From Dryocosmus kuriphilus (taxonomy: Eukaryota; Arthropoda; Insecta; Hymenoptera; Cynipidae): a DNA stretch of 64,000 nt. Positions 23,813 through 33,832 of the stretch are shown here, piece by piece (position 1 is the stretch's first letter; every line of letters starts with the position of its first letter). The position numbers were made by a program, and so were the translations under genes. The notes beneath the pieces are model-generated. The model was not told the DNA's origin. It made no database searches and saw only the letters and a program-made list of their open reading frames with translations. The DNA is taken from NCBI GenBank assembly GCA_038277395.1, contig CM076189.1, positions 209,414,011 to 209,478,010 on the forward strand, written 5' to 3'.

Positions 23813-24970
23813 CCCGGTAAAAAGCATTAAATTCATAAGAATTAAGAATTTGTATTCCTATGAATACGTGATTTTTCCTCCGTCTAAAAATCCCTCAAAG
23901 GGAAAAGAAAAAGTGCAAATCCTATTCCCCTCAATCTACTTAGTAAAATTTAACGGGAGCGTATTAAGAAGAATTAAAAAGTAGAAGAATGTAAAAGAAG
24001 GAATAGAAAAGCTTAAAATAATTTCACTTTGAGAACGCTATATCGAATTGAAATTTATGGACTTTTTTCTCATTAATAAATATTTTGTATTATATTATCA
24101 TTTTTATTAATTTAAGTTTATTTTTAAAGGATTTGAAAATAATTGAAAAGATTTCAAGAGATATAACAAAATGTACATCTCATTATATACTGTAATTTTA
24201 TCTTTATTTTTTTACTATTAATTATTTATTTTCTCATACACTTCAATGACATGTATAAATAATTATTCTTTACTTATACTACAAGAAAAATTATTATAAT
24301 TATTAAAAAGAATTATACCTTATTATTATCAATTATCATTACTAATTACTATTACATATTTATAATGCATTTATTTAATCTACTTTTTTCATTTTTAAAT
24401 CGTTTTTAACTTATACATTTGGAAAATATTCAAATTTATGTTTAATTATATTTTAATAATTTATTTACACGTGTTAAAAAATGCATTAATCTCTGCTAAC
24501 ATTGAGGAAAATACATTACAGATGAAGTGTATTCAAATGTGTGAATTAAAATAATTTTAATTCGAGAGAGGCAGATTTGAATTGATTAGAATTAAAATTT
24601 CAAAACTTATATTCCACATGAAGGAAATAAAACAATTTATTACACATATTTTGTGAACTAGTTCGAAGGAATTAATTAAACTCAAAATATGACCACTTTT
24701 GCGGAATACAAAGCATCTCTGTCAGATGTGCCTACCGGTACAAATTATAAGGAATTAAATATATTTAAAACACGTTCTCTTTTGGGGAATAGGATACTAT
24801 GCGACAGTCGCTATAGAAATAGAAGTGAATTAGTTTCAGGGATATCCTATTCTTATAATGGCATTTTAGACAGATGGAAAAATCGCGCATTCAAAAGAAT
24901 GAAATAATCTTCACTTTTACGCTGAAATCTGAAAATATTAATTTTTCTCTATTCAAAGCTTATTACCGGG
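23813..24970. mobile_element. CCCGGTAA-TIR element, copy 2 (1158 bp)
   Basis: Left end CCCGGTAAAAAGC, right end (read inward) CCCGGTAATAAGC. The terminal 60-70 bp on each side resemble those of copy 3, for example 'ttcacttttacg-tgaaatc' before the right end. A 72-codon frame (24689-24907) in the right part has no recognised family. Target duplication not clear. Confidence 0.75.
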
Positions 24971-25797
24971 TTGACTTTATTTCTGCATATATGTATCATT
25001 AGGAGAAGCACAAACGAATCCGTACGGTGCTACCCTCAATGGAATAATACAAATTCTGGGATATGCGGATGATCTCGACTTACTCGGGGATGATAAAGAA
25101 ACGGTAGCTAAAAATGCGGAAATCTTGATCACAAGAGCCAAGGAAATAGGTTTAGAAGTTAGTGAATCGAAGACAAAATATTTGATCGTCGACAGATCAG
25201 AACAAAGGGATCTAAGGGATCAAAGGGGGATCTAAGGGATCAAAGGGGGATCTAATGGCCGGAAATATGAAAGTTGAAGGAGTTAATGAGTTTAAATATC
25301 TCGGGACTATTATAACTAGCGACAATAGCATTAAAACGGAAATCAACAGGCGGTTGCACGCTCGCAATGGGTGCTACTATGCAACAAATACATTGCTAAA
25401 ATTGCGATCGTTATCTAGAAACATCAAAGAATTTACAAAACGATAATAATGCCGGTCGTCATGTATGGGTGCGAAACGTGGGCGCTGACGAAAGGACAGG
25501 AGAACAGTTTTAGAGTATTCGAAAATAAAGTACTTAGAAAAATCTATGTCCCCAAAAGGGATGAAGAGACTGGTGAATGGAGAAAACTGCATAATTTGCT
25601 CTCTACTGGTCAGGAAATATTAATAGAGTAATAAAAGCGTGCAAATTAAGCTGGGCGGGACATGTTGCAAGAATGGGCAACAAAAGAACAGTGGCGCAAG
25701 TTTTGAGAGGAAAACCGATTAGTAAGAGACCTCTAGGCAGACCGAGAAAGTAGAAACAGATGGGAGAAAAACGTAAGGGACGATCTAAAAGAGCTAG
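24971..25797 (+). pseudogene. Non-LTR retrotransposon, 3' part of reverse transcriptase ORF (5'-truncated)
   Basis: Frames on the + strand give 'ILGYADDLDLLGDDKETVAK' (about 25053-25110), with the catalytic YADD, then 'ESKTKYLIV', 'VNEFKYLGTIITSDNSIKTE' (25282-25341), 'VMYGCETWALTKGQE' (25455-25500) and 'LSWAGHVARMGNKRT' (about 25650-25692). This is the usual end of reverse transcriptases of insect non-LTR elements. A 20-bp direct duplication (about 25207-25250) and several frameshifts break it. The frame is next cut by the CCCGGTAA element at 25798 and resumes at 26782. Confidence 0.88.
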
Positions 25798-26781
25798 CCC
25801 GGTAACAAGGCTTGCTTGGAATGGGATTAAAAGTTTGAATTCTTTTCAACACCTGATTTTTCCTTCCGTCTCTTATACCACCAACGGGAACAGAAAAAGT
25901 CAAATTCAATCCATTTCTATGTCGTTCTCCGGTGTGTTTGACAACGTCAAACATAACCACAAAATAATTAATAAATGGAATCTAATATTTGCATAAAAAG
26001 CACTATAGAATCATGAAATTTGAAAAATCTCGTAGGATTTTGCATACAACTTCATTAGTTTACTACCCAGTGGGCACAAAAATGCAGGACGTCTTTACGA
26101 CATCTTAACGATATCTTTACGAACAGCGAAGACGTCCTATGTCCGTGTCGTAAAGATATCTTTAAGACATCTTTAAGACATTTTAATGTCGTAAAGATAT
26201 CTTTAAGACATCGTTAAGACATTTTAATGTCGCAAAGATGTTTTACGTCATCTTTACGACACGGACATAGGACGTCTTCGCGACGTCCTAAAGATGTCGT
26301 TAAGATGTCGTAAAGACGTCCTGCATTTTTGTGCCCACTGGGTATTAACAACTTCGTTTTATTCTAATTGCTTCATGGGGAAAAAAATAAAATCATGATA
26401 AATAAATTTAAAAATTACTTTAAATCTTGACTATTTCCGCATAAATCAATCCTAAAGAGGTAGTTTGATGAATTTAGTGTTTTTGAAAGTTTTTTACTAA
26501 ATAATTATGTCAAAAACAATAAATAAAAAATTATTTTTGAACGGAACTAGACGAAATTAAATAAATGAAAACTATGTTCTTATCACTGAACAGAAAATAT
26601 CAGGACAGACGTTACTGCCGCTAGGCGAATTGAAGGGAATTAAAATTCTGACAAATCTATTGTTCCCTTGCAGATTGGAGCATGGTGGAAGAATCAGGTT
26701 TTAAATAAGACAGAAAAATTTCACTTTTACGTTGAAATCAAGAATTTTATAATTCTTTTGTATTCAAGTCTTCTTACCGGG
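25798..26781. mobile_element. CCCGGTAA-TIR element, copy 3, nested in the retrotransposon
   Basis: Ends CCCGGTAACAAGGCTTG (left) and, read inward, CCCGGTAAGAAGACTTGAA (right). It splits the retrotransposon reading frame between 'NVRDDLKELA' and 'GEHDYLNWMEDAQ', so it inserted later. It carries the MITE at 26066-26342. Without that MITE it is about 705 bp, like copy 1. Confidence 0.88.
26066..26342. mobile_element. Palindromic MITE with CCCAGTGGGCAC ends, TA-flanked
   Basis: The 277-bp element begins CCCAGTGGGCACAAAAATGC and ends with the inverse. TA lies on both sides (26064-26065, 26343-26344). The uninterrupted site with a single TA is present in copy 1 (around 20189-20196). The interior is a chain of GACGTC-, AAAGATATCTTTAAGACAT- and GTCGTAAAGA-type units, so most of the element folds on itself. 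Confidence 0.92.
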
Positions 26782-26915
26782 AGAACATGATTATTTAAAC
26801 TGGATGGAAGATGCACAGGATAGAGATGCGTGGCGGTTTTGGGTAGCTGAGGCAATGAACTTCCGATTTCGCAAAGCTACACCATAATGGTAATAATGAT
26901 AATAATAATTATTAT
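26782..26915 (+). pseudogene. Non-LTR retrotransposon, C-terminal tail and (TAA)n end
   Basis: 'EHDYLNWMEDAQDRDAWRFW' and 'EAMNFRFRKATP' end at a stop near 26886. This is the typical last segment of these reverse transcriptase ORFs, and the natural continuation of the frame broken at 25798. A TAA/TAATGATAA-type tail follows, as in several non-LTR clades. Confidence 0.8.
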
Positions 26916-27008
26916 TATTTGTATAATAATTTTTACCCAAGAATAATGTGTAATTGAAATTGTTGCGGCCTTTGTTGGGGTTTTTTGTTGTTTATTTTAA
27001 AAAAATTT

Positions 27009-27056
27009 ATTGTCAACATGTTTCGATTCAACTTTGAATCCTATTCATGACATTTT
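27009..27056 (-). ncRNA. Hammerhead-like hairpin, left arm
   Basis: On the minus strand: 'ATGAATA', helix GGATTCAA..TTGAATC, then GAAACATG. Inverted twin of 28021-28060. The core deviates from CUGANGA, so it is a relic or only hammerhead-like. Confidence 0.4.
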
Positions 27057-28018
27057 ATAACATTTTAAGAGTAGTAATCAGAATTAATGGAACATTTTGT
27101 ATATTTCGTAGAGAACAGGTTTGTGCAACCTAACCTGTACAAAAGATTATTCAAGTTAATGTTTTGTAGAATGTAAAAAAGTTTGTGTATTATTATATTA
27201 TTATTTAAAGGAAATTATTATTACTTACGTTAGTGTCCATTTTGTTAAAGAAAAATGTGTTTAAGTTAAAAATAAAGAAAATTTTGTTGGAGTCATGATG
27301 TTTATCTGATGAAAATGTCATGACAATGAAAATGTCATGTACAATTGATTTTCTCCATAGAAAATAATCTTAAAAAAACTTGTTTTAAAAGCACAAAAGA
27401 TGTAACTAATAAAGAAAACAAATGTAATTGCGTTTACAAACTATTGAAAACAACGAAACTAATACGGCTATTGCTAAACATGCATATGATTTTTCACATC
27501 TTTTTGATTTTAATTTAAAAAATGTCCAGATTTTAGAAACAGAACCTAACCTGGACAAAAGATTAGAAGATGATTCATATACAACATGATATAAATTCTA
27601 TTAATTTTAGAACTGACATTCAAGGTCTTAGCAATATTTATAATAATTTAATTACACACATTCATAATTTTTAAATTTTCAAAATTTTTCAAATTTTTCG
27701 CGGGTTATAAAGCTATATACGTATTATATGATGCTAACCTAAAATTTCAGTCATGACATTTTCATCAGATAAACATCATGACTCCAACAAAATTTTCTTT
27801 ATTTTAACTTAAACACATTTTTCTTTAACAAAATGGACACTAACGTAAGTAATAATAATTTCCTTTAAATAATAATATAATAATACAAACTTTTTTACAT
27901 TCTACAAAACATTAACTTGAATAATCTTTTGTACAGGTTAGGTTACACAAACCTGTTCTCTACGAAATATACAAAATGTTCCATTAATTCTGATTACTAC
28001 TCTTAAAATGTTATAAAA

Positions 28019-28062
28019 TGTCATGAATAGGATTCAAATTTGAATCGAAACATGTTGACAAT
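28019..28062 (+). ncRNA. Hammerhead-like hairpin, right arm
   Basis: 'ATGAATA', helix GATTCAAATTTGAATC, then GAAACATGTTGAC, placed downstream of the Penelope-like ORF end where such motifs occur in this class. Two core bases differ from the consensus. Confidence 0.4.
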
Positions 28063-28379
28063 AAATTTTTTAAAATAAACAACAAAAAACCCAACAAAGG
28101 CCGCAACAATTTCAATTACACAATAATTATTATTGTTATTATTATATTGAGTGGCTGCCTATGAAAAAAAAAAATATATATATCATTAGGGGGTTTTCCA
28201 ATACTGGACCTATGGGCGTAAATAGTCTGTCAAAGTACAAATTTTCTAGTAATAATTAGAAAAAATATAAAATCTCCCTTAATTTGAAATGTTGTTCGAA
28301 TTCCTGGTAAATTTCTAGATGTATTTCAATCTCTCCCCTACTACACTCACCGACAATCCCCTTTATCAAATCTCTCGTT

Positions 28380-28740
28380 CTTTCTCTTTCTTTTCAACAA
28401 AGAATACTCTTCTCTCTCTCTCTCTTTCTCACTCTTTTAGCTTCTCTCTCGCACTGATTCTCTATCGTCCTCGAAGCAACAAGTGTTAACAGCAGGCGTT
28501 CGCCCCGCCTTCTATGGATAGTCGCGTGGTGGAAACTGCCCCGAGGCAATGCAACCACCTCACTTCTGCGCCGATCGCGCCGCACACCAGAAACTCGCCG
28601 GGACAGTTTTTCATATTTTGACGTTTCGTCGATAAACTTCCGTATACACCAAATATAACCGTGCGCGCCAACAGTGCCTTCAGTTTCTTCCATTTAAATC
28701 TCACTCGTTCTTTCACCACTTCCCCTTATTCCCTCCAATA
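28380..28740. promoter_or_regulatory. CpG-richer island upstream of SoxE; candidate promoter or 5' exon
   Basis: A (CT)n tract at 28405-28430 is followed by about 200 bp of G+C- and CpG-rich sequence (28490-28670) unlike its surroundings, 0.7 kb upstream of the first recognised SoxE exon. CT/GAGA-type tracts near insect promoters fit this. The two overlapping minus-strand frames have no family signature. No TATA or initiator can be assigned with confidence. Confidence 0.4.
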
Positions 28741-29344
28741 AATCATGTACAAAAATTGCATTTTCACTATCAAACTCTATTTTTAAAATGGAACCACTTA
28801 ATCCGTAATCAAAAGTCTCGATTAAAAAAAAAGAAAAGCTTTGAAAAAATATCCGCAAAATTTGTGTTACGTTGTCGGTAAAGACATGTTAGTGAATGCA
28901 CGTGAAGAAATTATTTGAGTGAGTGTAAAACACTGGACCTCTGAAAATTTCTTCAGAATAAACAGTTGTTTTTTTATCTATACTTTACAAAAAGTGCTTC
29001 TTCAAAAGGACAAAAAAGTACCCCTTTTTGGTGACAAGATTTGTTGAAAAGTTAGATCTTGAAGTTTCAAGTTTCATACTTCATCCATAATTGCATTGCA
29101 GAGGAACAACACGAAACAATGATGCAACCGAATGAGCGTTAACAATTGTTTCCTAAGAGTTGATAATTATAAGCAAAAGATAATAAGTCCCTCGCATTAC
29201 GAGCGTTGTCGTAATCGAACAAATTAATTAAACCTGACAGCTTACGTGCGAGGAGTCAAAGAGTAAAGATCAGCTATATCCAGCTGGTTGATTTATGCCC
29301 AAAGTAGTGAGATTGCGTGCTCCATGACCTATTCCATTTTCCAG

Positions 29345-30176
29345 GAAGAATGCGAAACTTCAGTGTTTGAATTCTACACAAATTGCGATTAGCCTCTAGA
29401 TTTTAAAATCGTGCTTGAGTTAAAAAAGATGAACGAAATCATGGGAGAATCATCAAATCTCTCAGGAAATCTCGTTAATCCGGACGCTAAAACTACATAT
29501 TCTTGCACGTCTTTAAAAAGAAGAGTGAGCCAGATTGCTGATGGGTCACCAAATAGAAGCCCTTCTGAAGAAATTTCTTATCATCAACTAAAAAGAAGTT
29601 TCAGTGAAGAGGAGAGGAAGAAGATTCTTACGAATTGGACCAGGAATCTGAAGTGTCTTATTCTTCCTATGGGAAGAGGAAGTCGAATGGTATTTCAGAA
29701 GAAATGGGAAATATTCCCTCGGGAGCGGAAGATGCTTATTCTTGTGTGAAGAGAAAGATGAACGAGTTTATGTCGGAATCGAATTGCTCTGTCAGCTCTG
29801 GGGCGGAAGCTGCATTTCGATGTCCAGCTTTGAAGAGGAAGGTAAATGAAATTATTGGAGAATCTGCAGGAATTGTTTCTTCGGATGCTGAAGCTTTTTC
29901 CTGTGGGAAAAGAAAGATGAATGAGATTGTGGAAGGTTCGGGGATGGATGCTTCGGAGGTGGAAGTTCCTTATCGTTATGCGTCGGGGAAGAGAAAAAAT
30001 AATGATGGAGATTCGTCGTGTTTGATTCCCTCGGGAGTGAATAATATTAAGAATAATAATTGTAGTAAGAAGAACAATAATGCGGGGATTGGAACAAATG
30101 GGGGGGAAGGAATCAGCGCGGCCGTCGCAAAAGTTCTTCAGGGGTATGACTGGACCCTCGTGCCTGTTGCTACCAA
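29345..30176 (+). CDS. SoxE: SoxE exon: 5' leader, repeated KRK modules, dimerisation motif
   Basis: The exon follows an acceptor 'attccattttccag' (ends 29344) and ends at a donor GTAAGT (30177). The last 22 residues, 'ISAAVAKVLQGYDWTLVPVA', are the DNA-dependent dimerisation motif found just before the HMG box in SoxE proteins (Sox8/9/10, Sox100B). Upstream lie about eight copies of a 25-33-residue module starting KRKMNEI or a variant and often ending in an aromatic and a Cys. The C-terminal copies share one frame, open from 29608 with its first ATG at 29704. The N-terminal copies are in another frame (stop at 29390-29392, first ATG 29429), so a small indel near 29605-29620 splits the coding sequence. 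From 29704 the joined protein is 504 residues; with the other frame it would be near 600. The exon ends two bases into a codon and fits the next exon. Confidence 0.88.
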
Positions 30177-33100
30177 GTAAGTTATTGTTTAAATAATTTT
30201 TTCATTCACATTTCACAGTTCCATATTCTCGAAAAATATTAAATTAAGAAGTCAATTTAATTTTAAAGTATCCGTCTTTTTACCCCAACTGTCTGTACCC
30301 TATTTTACAGTATAATTTATAATTCTTAATGCAATATTAGTTTAAACTTGATTTGTTAAAAATTTACCTAAGTTAGTTGATTTGATCTATGGTAATATGT
30401 AATTTGGTAATTGGTAATTGTAATTTAAAATTGTTTGATTTTGTATGGACATCATTTAAAATTCCCACAAATCAAATTCTATGCATTTCTTTATGCCTTT
30501 TGTTGTGATTTTTTTTTAATTCTTGTTTTGTATTTCCTAATTAAATTGTTTTGTTTATAAAGTTTTTCATCTTATTCTGCTTATATTTTTTGCGATAATT
30601 TTTATTACTTGCAGTGAATTAAAATATAATAGCCCGCAATTTACTGTATGGTGGCTTTAATTGTTTATTACATTCTAACTAATTTATATTATTATTGTTT
30701 CATTATCATTCTTCATTTAGTATACCCGAAAATATCAAAAACAAGAATTTCTTTCTTACTAAAAATTATTTCAGTTCATTTTTCAAGATTCAATTCTTAA
30801 CGTGAGTTCTTAGTTTCTTTATGAGAATAAAAATTTCTAAAATTTTGTACTGCAATCAAGAAATATAATTTATAGTTCTTTCAGGAAGAAAAGTTCGTTT
30901 ATTTAAAAAAAAGTGGATTTCGATACGATTGTATAGTTTTTGTAATTTATTTAAGAGGTCGGAAACATTGTTATTAATAATCTTCTATATGGGTTACTAC
31001 GTTTTTTTTACAATTAAAAACATAGATTCTTCTATTTAAAAGTAAATTGATTTTTTTTAAATACCTCGAAGAATATAAAACTTCTATATCAAGTTGTAAT
31101 TTTAAACTAATAAAAAAAAGAGCACCGAATACTTGTTGATTCGAAAAAATACGCTTTTTGGGAAGAATGTTCTGAAAAGAAAATTGTTTAAGTTTTGATA
31201 AATTTTATTAATAAAATTTGAAGACTGAAGAATCTATGTGAGAGATTGTAAAATATTTTTATAAGTATGACAAAAATTCGGTACTTGAAAATATTAATCT
31301 TTATACGAGAAGCATTTTTATGTGAAACCCTAAAAAATTAGTTACACAATTCCAACATTCTTAAATATTTTTTAATGATTCCTTAATGTTTTTTTTTTTA
31401 GATACAAATACATATTTTATGGAATATTTTCTTTAAAATTGGTTCACGACTAAGATTACAAAAAAGTCATAAAAATTTGTATAGCTTTACACGGTATTTT
31501 TTAAACAGTTTTAATTTCTATCCTCAAAATTGAGCCTAATTTTTCAAAAAAGACAAGTACTGAAAGTTACAAAAGAAGATTCTGAATTATGTGTAGAATA
31601 TTTTATTTTGTAAACAAATTCATTGGCGAATTTTGGTAATAAAATAATAGTACAAATATATTTTAACATTATTCTTTCATCATCGAGATATCAAGATTCC
31701 GAAGAAAAAAAATTTGAAAATATTTTGCTATGATTTATTAGTTGTTCAATTAATTATTTATATGGCATGATTAATTCACAAACTAAAAAATACCTTCACT
31801 CTATAAAAATGTTCTTTTGATAACAATGATCAAATAAACAATTGCCCCAAAGTTATAATTAATATATTTTTCTTTTTTGCAAATGTGCAAATAATAGCGC
31901 AAAAATAAAATATTAGTAAAATATTCGTAAAATGCCAGGCGTTGCGTAAATATTCGTCACGTAAAATTAGCGTAACGTTAAATGCAGGAGTTAAAGAATA
32001 AGGTTTTTAAATGGTAGTCCAGCAAACGAGCTAAGTCTTCACGCGTGGAAATGTTTGGTAGGAGAGAAAGAAAGGAAAAGGATCGGAGCTTCGAAGAAGA
32101 AGGGTGAGGAGGCCGTACGCATCGTAGCTGTTTTGAAAAAAAAATTCGTAACGCTAACTCAATTATGACGCACTCGTTTCCCCAGCCTGGGAAAGACAGA
32201 TGGAAAAAATGTCCTCCGCTGTCAATTAACGGAAATTAGCTAATTAATACCTGATCGCTTGCGAAGTCTCGGGGTTGCGTTGGGTCGAGGCGTGGCGACT
32301 ATTAGCAGATGTCGTGGGAAAGAAAGATTTGTAAAATTTAAAAAATTTTAAAAATACAACTTCTTCCTTCGTAAAAATCATCCCAGCCTCTTTATTCATC
32401 AACATTCTCGCAAGTGCGCACTATCGATCTTAACGATTTGATAAATCGGGACGATTGCTTCAATGATGCAACCACAGAAAGTTTATAATGACCTAGTAGT
32501 GATCTGGTATTTCTAATTACCTACTTTGACCAAGATATGTGGCACGTTTAAATCCCATTAGGAAATCGAAAATACTGAGAAGGAGAAAATGAGAACATAT
32601 ACGTTAATAGAGTTTTTTTTTTTAACTATACAAAACGATTTTATCGGCTTGATAAAGAAAATATATTATATTCAAGATACCGAAAGTAGTGACACCAATA
32701 GTCGTCCACCAACCTAAGTTCATTTACGAGCTTTTCAAATTTTAAACTGTTAATTGTTTTTGATATAAACAAATCCATACATTATTTTAATATGGTGGAA
32801 AATAATTTATTGGTTGACTACTGGTTCCTGGGACATTGATTCAATTACCTTATTTTAGAAGAGTATCTCATAAGTGATATATCTTTAAAGAAAGATATTT
32901 GAAAACAATCTCTAACAAGTAATCTTGTGTAATAAATTAAAAAAATTACTCAACTGAAAAAATATATTTCCAACCATCAGTTATCTAACTCTCAACACGT
33001 GTTGCGTCATTCAGCACAAAAAACAATATGGAGTATGGTAAGAGCAGGTTAGACAACCTTAGGAAGATTTTATTTTTTTCCTAGACTCTCTAAGAATGTG

Positions 33101-33232
33101 TCGCCATTCGGTGTAAAGTAGCAAAACTACATTTGTAATCTCGAGAACGAGGCTTATAATATAATAACCTTTTTTTCTATATTTCTTTCCTACAATTATA
33201 TCCATTTCTGTCCTATTCTATTCCTAAACCTA
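30177..33232. other. SoxE intron 1, first part: AT-rich, little structure
   Basis: No repeat or gene recognised in 30177-31950. The stretch 31960-32500 is less AT-rich and not obviously repetitive ('tcacgcgtggaaatgtt', 'tgcgttgggtcgaggcgtggcga'), so it could be a cis-regulatory element of SoxE; this is inference from composition only. Confidence 0.35.
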
Positions 33233-33739
33233 TCTAATTTTATTCATTTATCCAGTGTCCTAAAATATTTTAAAACTATTTCTTATTATGTATCTATTTC
33301 TCAAAACTTATTTTATTATCTCCACTTCTGTTAAAAATTTTTTTAATCCTATCTGATTCTATCTATTTCTTACCTAATGTTTTCTAAAGCTGTCTCACTT
33401 TTTCCATTTATGTTCTAATACATTCTGAACTTCTCTCATTTTATCCATGCCTATATCCTATTACATTTTTTATCTCATTTCATTCTATCCTTTTCCCACG
33501 ATAACATCTGTTTCTATCCAAAGTTCTTAAAAGAAAACTAAGCATTTCTCATTCTATTCAATTTTTATTCTTATTCCAGTCCATTATTATACATACAAGT
33601 TCTAAATCTATTTAATTCTATCCATTTCTGTTCTAATATATTCTCAACCTATCTCATCCTGTGTAGAATCATTAAAATCTAAACAATTTTGTAATACAAA
33701 GTGAAGAAAATTGAAGAAACAAGCATTGTTAAACAGAGC

Positions 33740-33832
33740 CTCGGTAGCTCAGGTGGTAGCCGGGTACCAATGGAAACTTCTATGTACTTCTACCCAGTAT
33801 TTCGTTGTTCGGAACCCACGTCCCATTCAAAA
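33740..33832 (+). repeat. tRNA-derived SINE head, first of seven in the array
   Basis: Box A TAGCTCAGGTGG (33748-33759) and box B-like TTGTTCGGAACCC (33805-33817) have the spacing of a tRNA-type Pol III promoter. The same segment repeats in every unit of the satellite. Confidence 0.65.

Larger units (their letters stand above)
26947..28122 (+). mobile_element. Second Penelope-like fragment between inverted arms
   Basis: Arms 26947-27323 and 27751-28122 are near-identical reverse complements (about 375 bp), sharing 'ttgttgcggcctttgttggg', 'cctgtacaaaagattattca' and 'gtcatgatgtttatctgatg'. Between them, about 27450-27690 encodes 'NTAIAKHAYDFSHLFDF', 'KNVQILETEPNLDKRLE' and, after a frameshift, 'NSINFRTDIQGLSNIYNNLI' then a stop. 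This matches the C-terminal end of the first Penelope-like element (SINLKTYLDKL...). Only the last part of the ORF is left. Confidence 0.8.

Noticed and set aside
28394..28719. Two overlapping minus-strand frames (99 and 77 codons)
   Set aside because: They overlap in different frames in a CpG-rich, CT-tract region and have no family motif; promoter or leader DNA is more likely.
29635..29706. SoxE start at 29635 or 29411
   Set aside because: Those codons are TTG and GTG in the sequence; the first ATGs in the two frames are 29704 and 29429.
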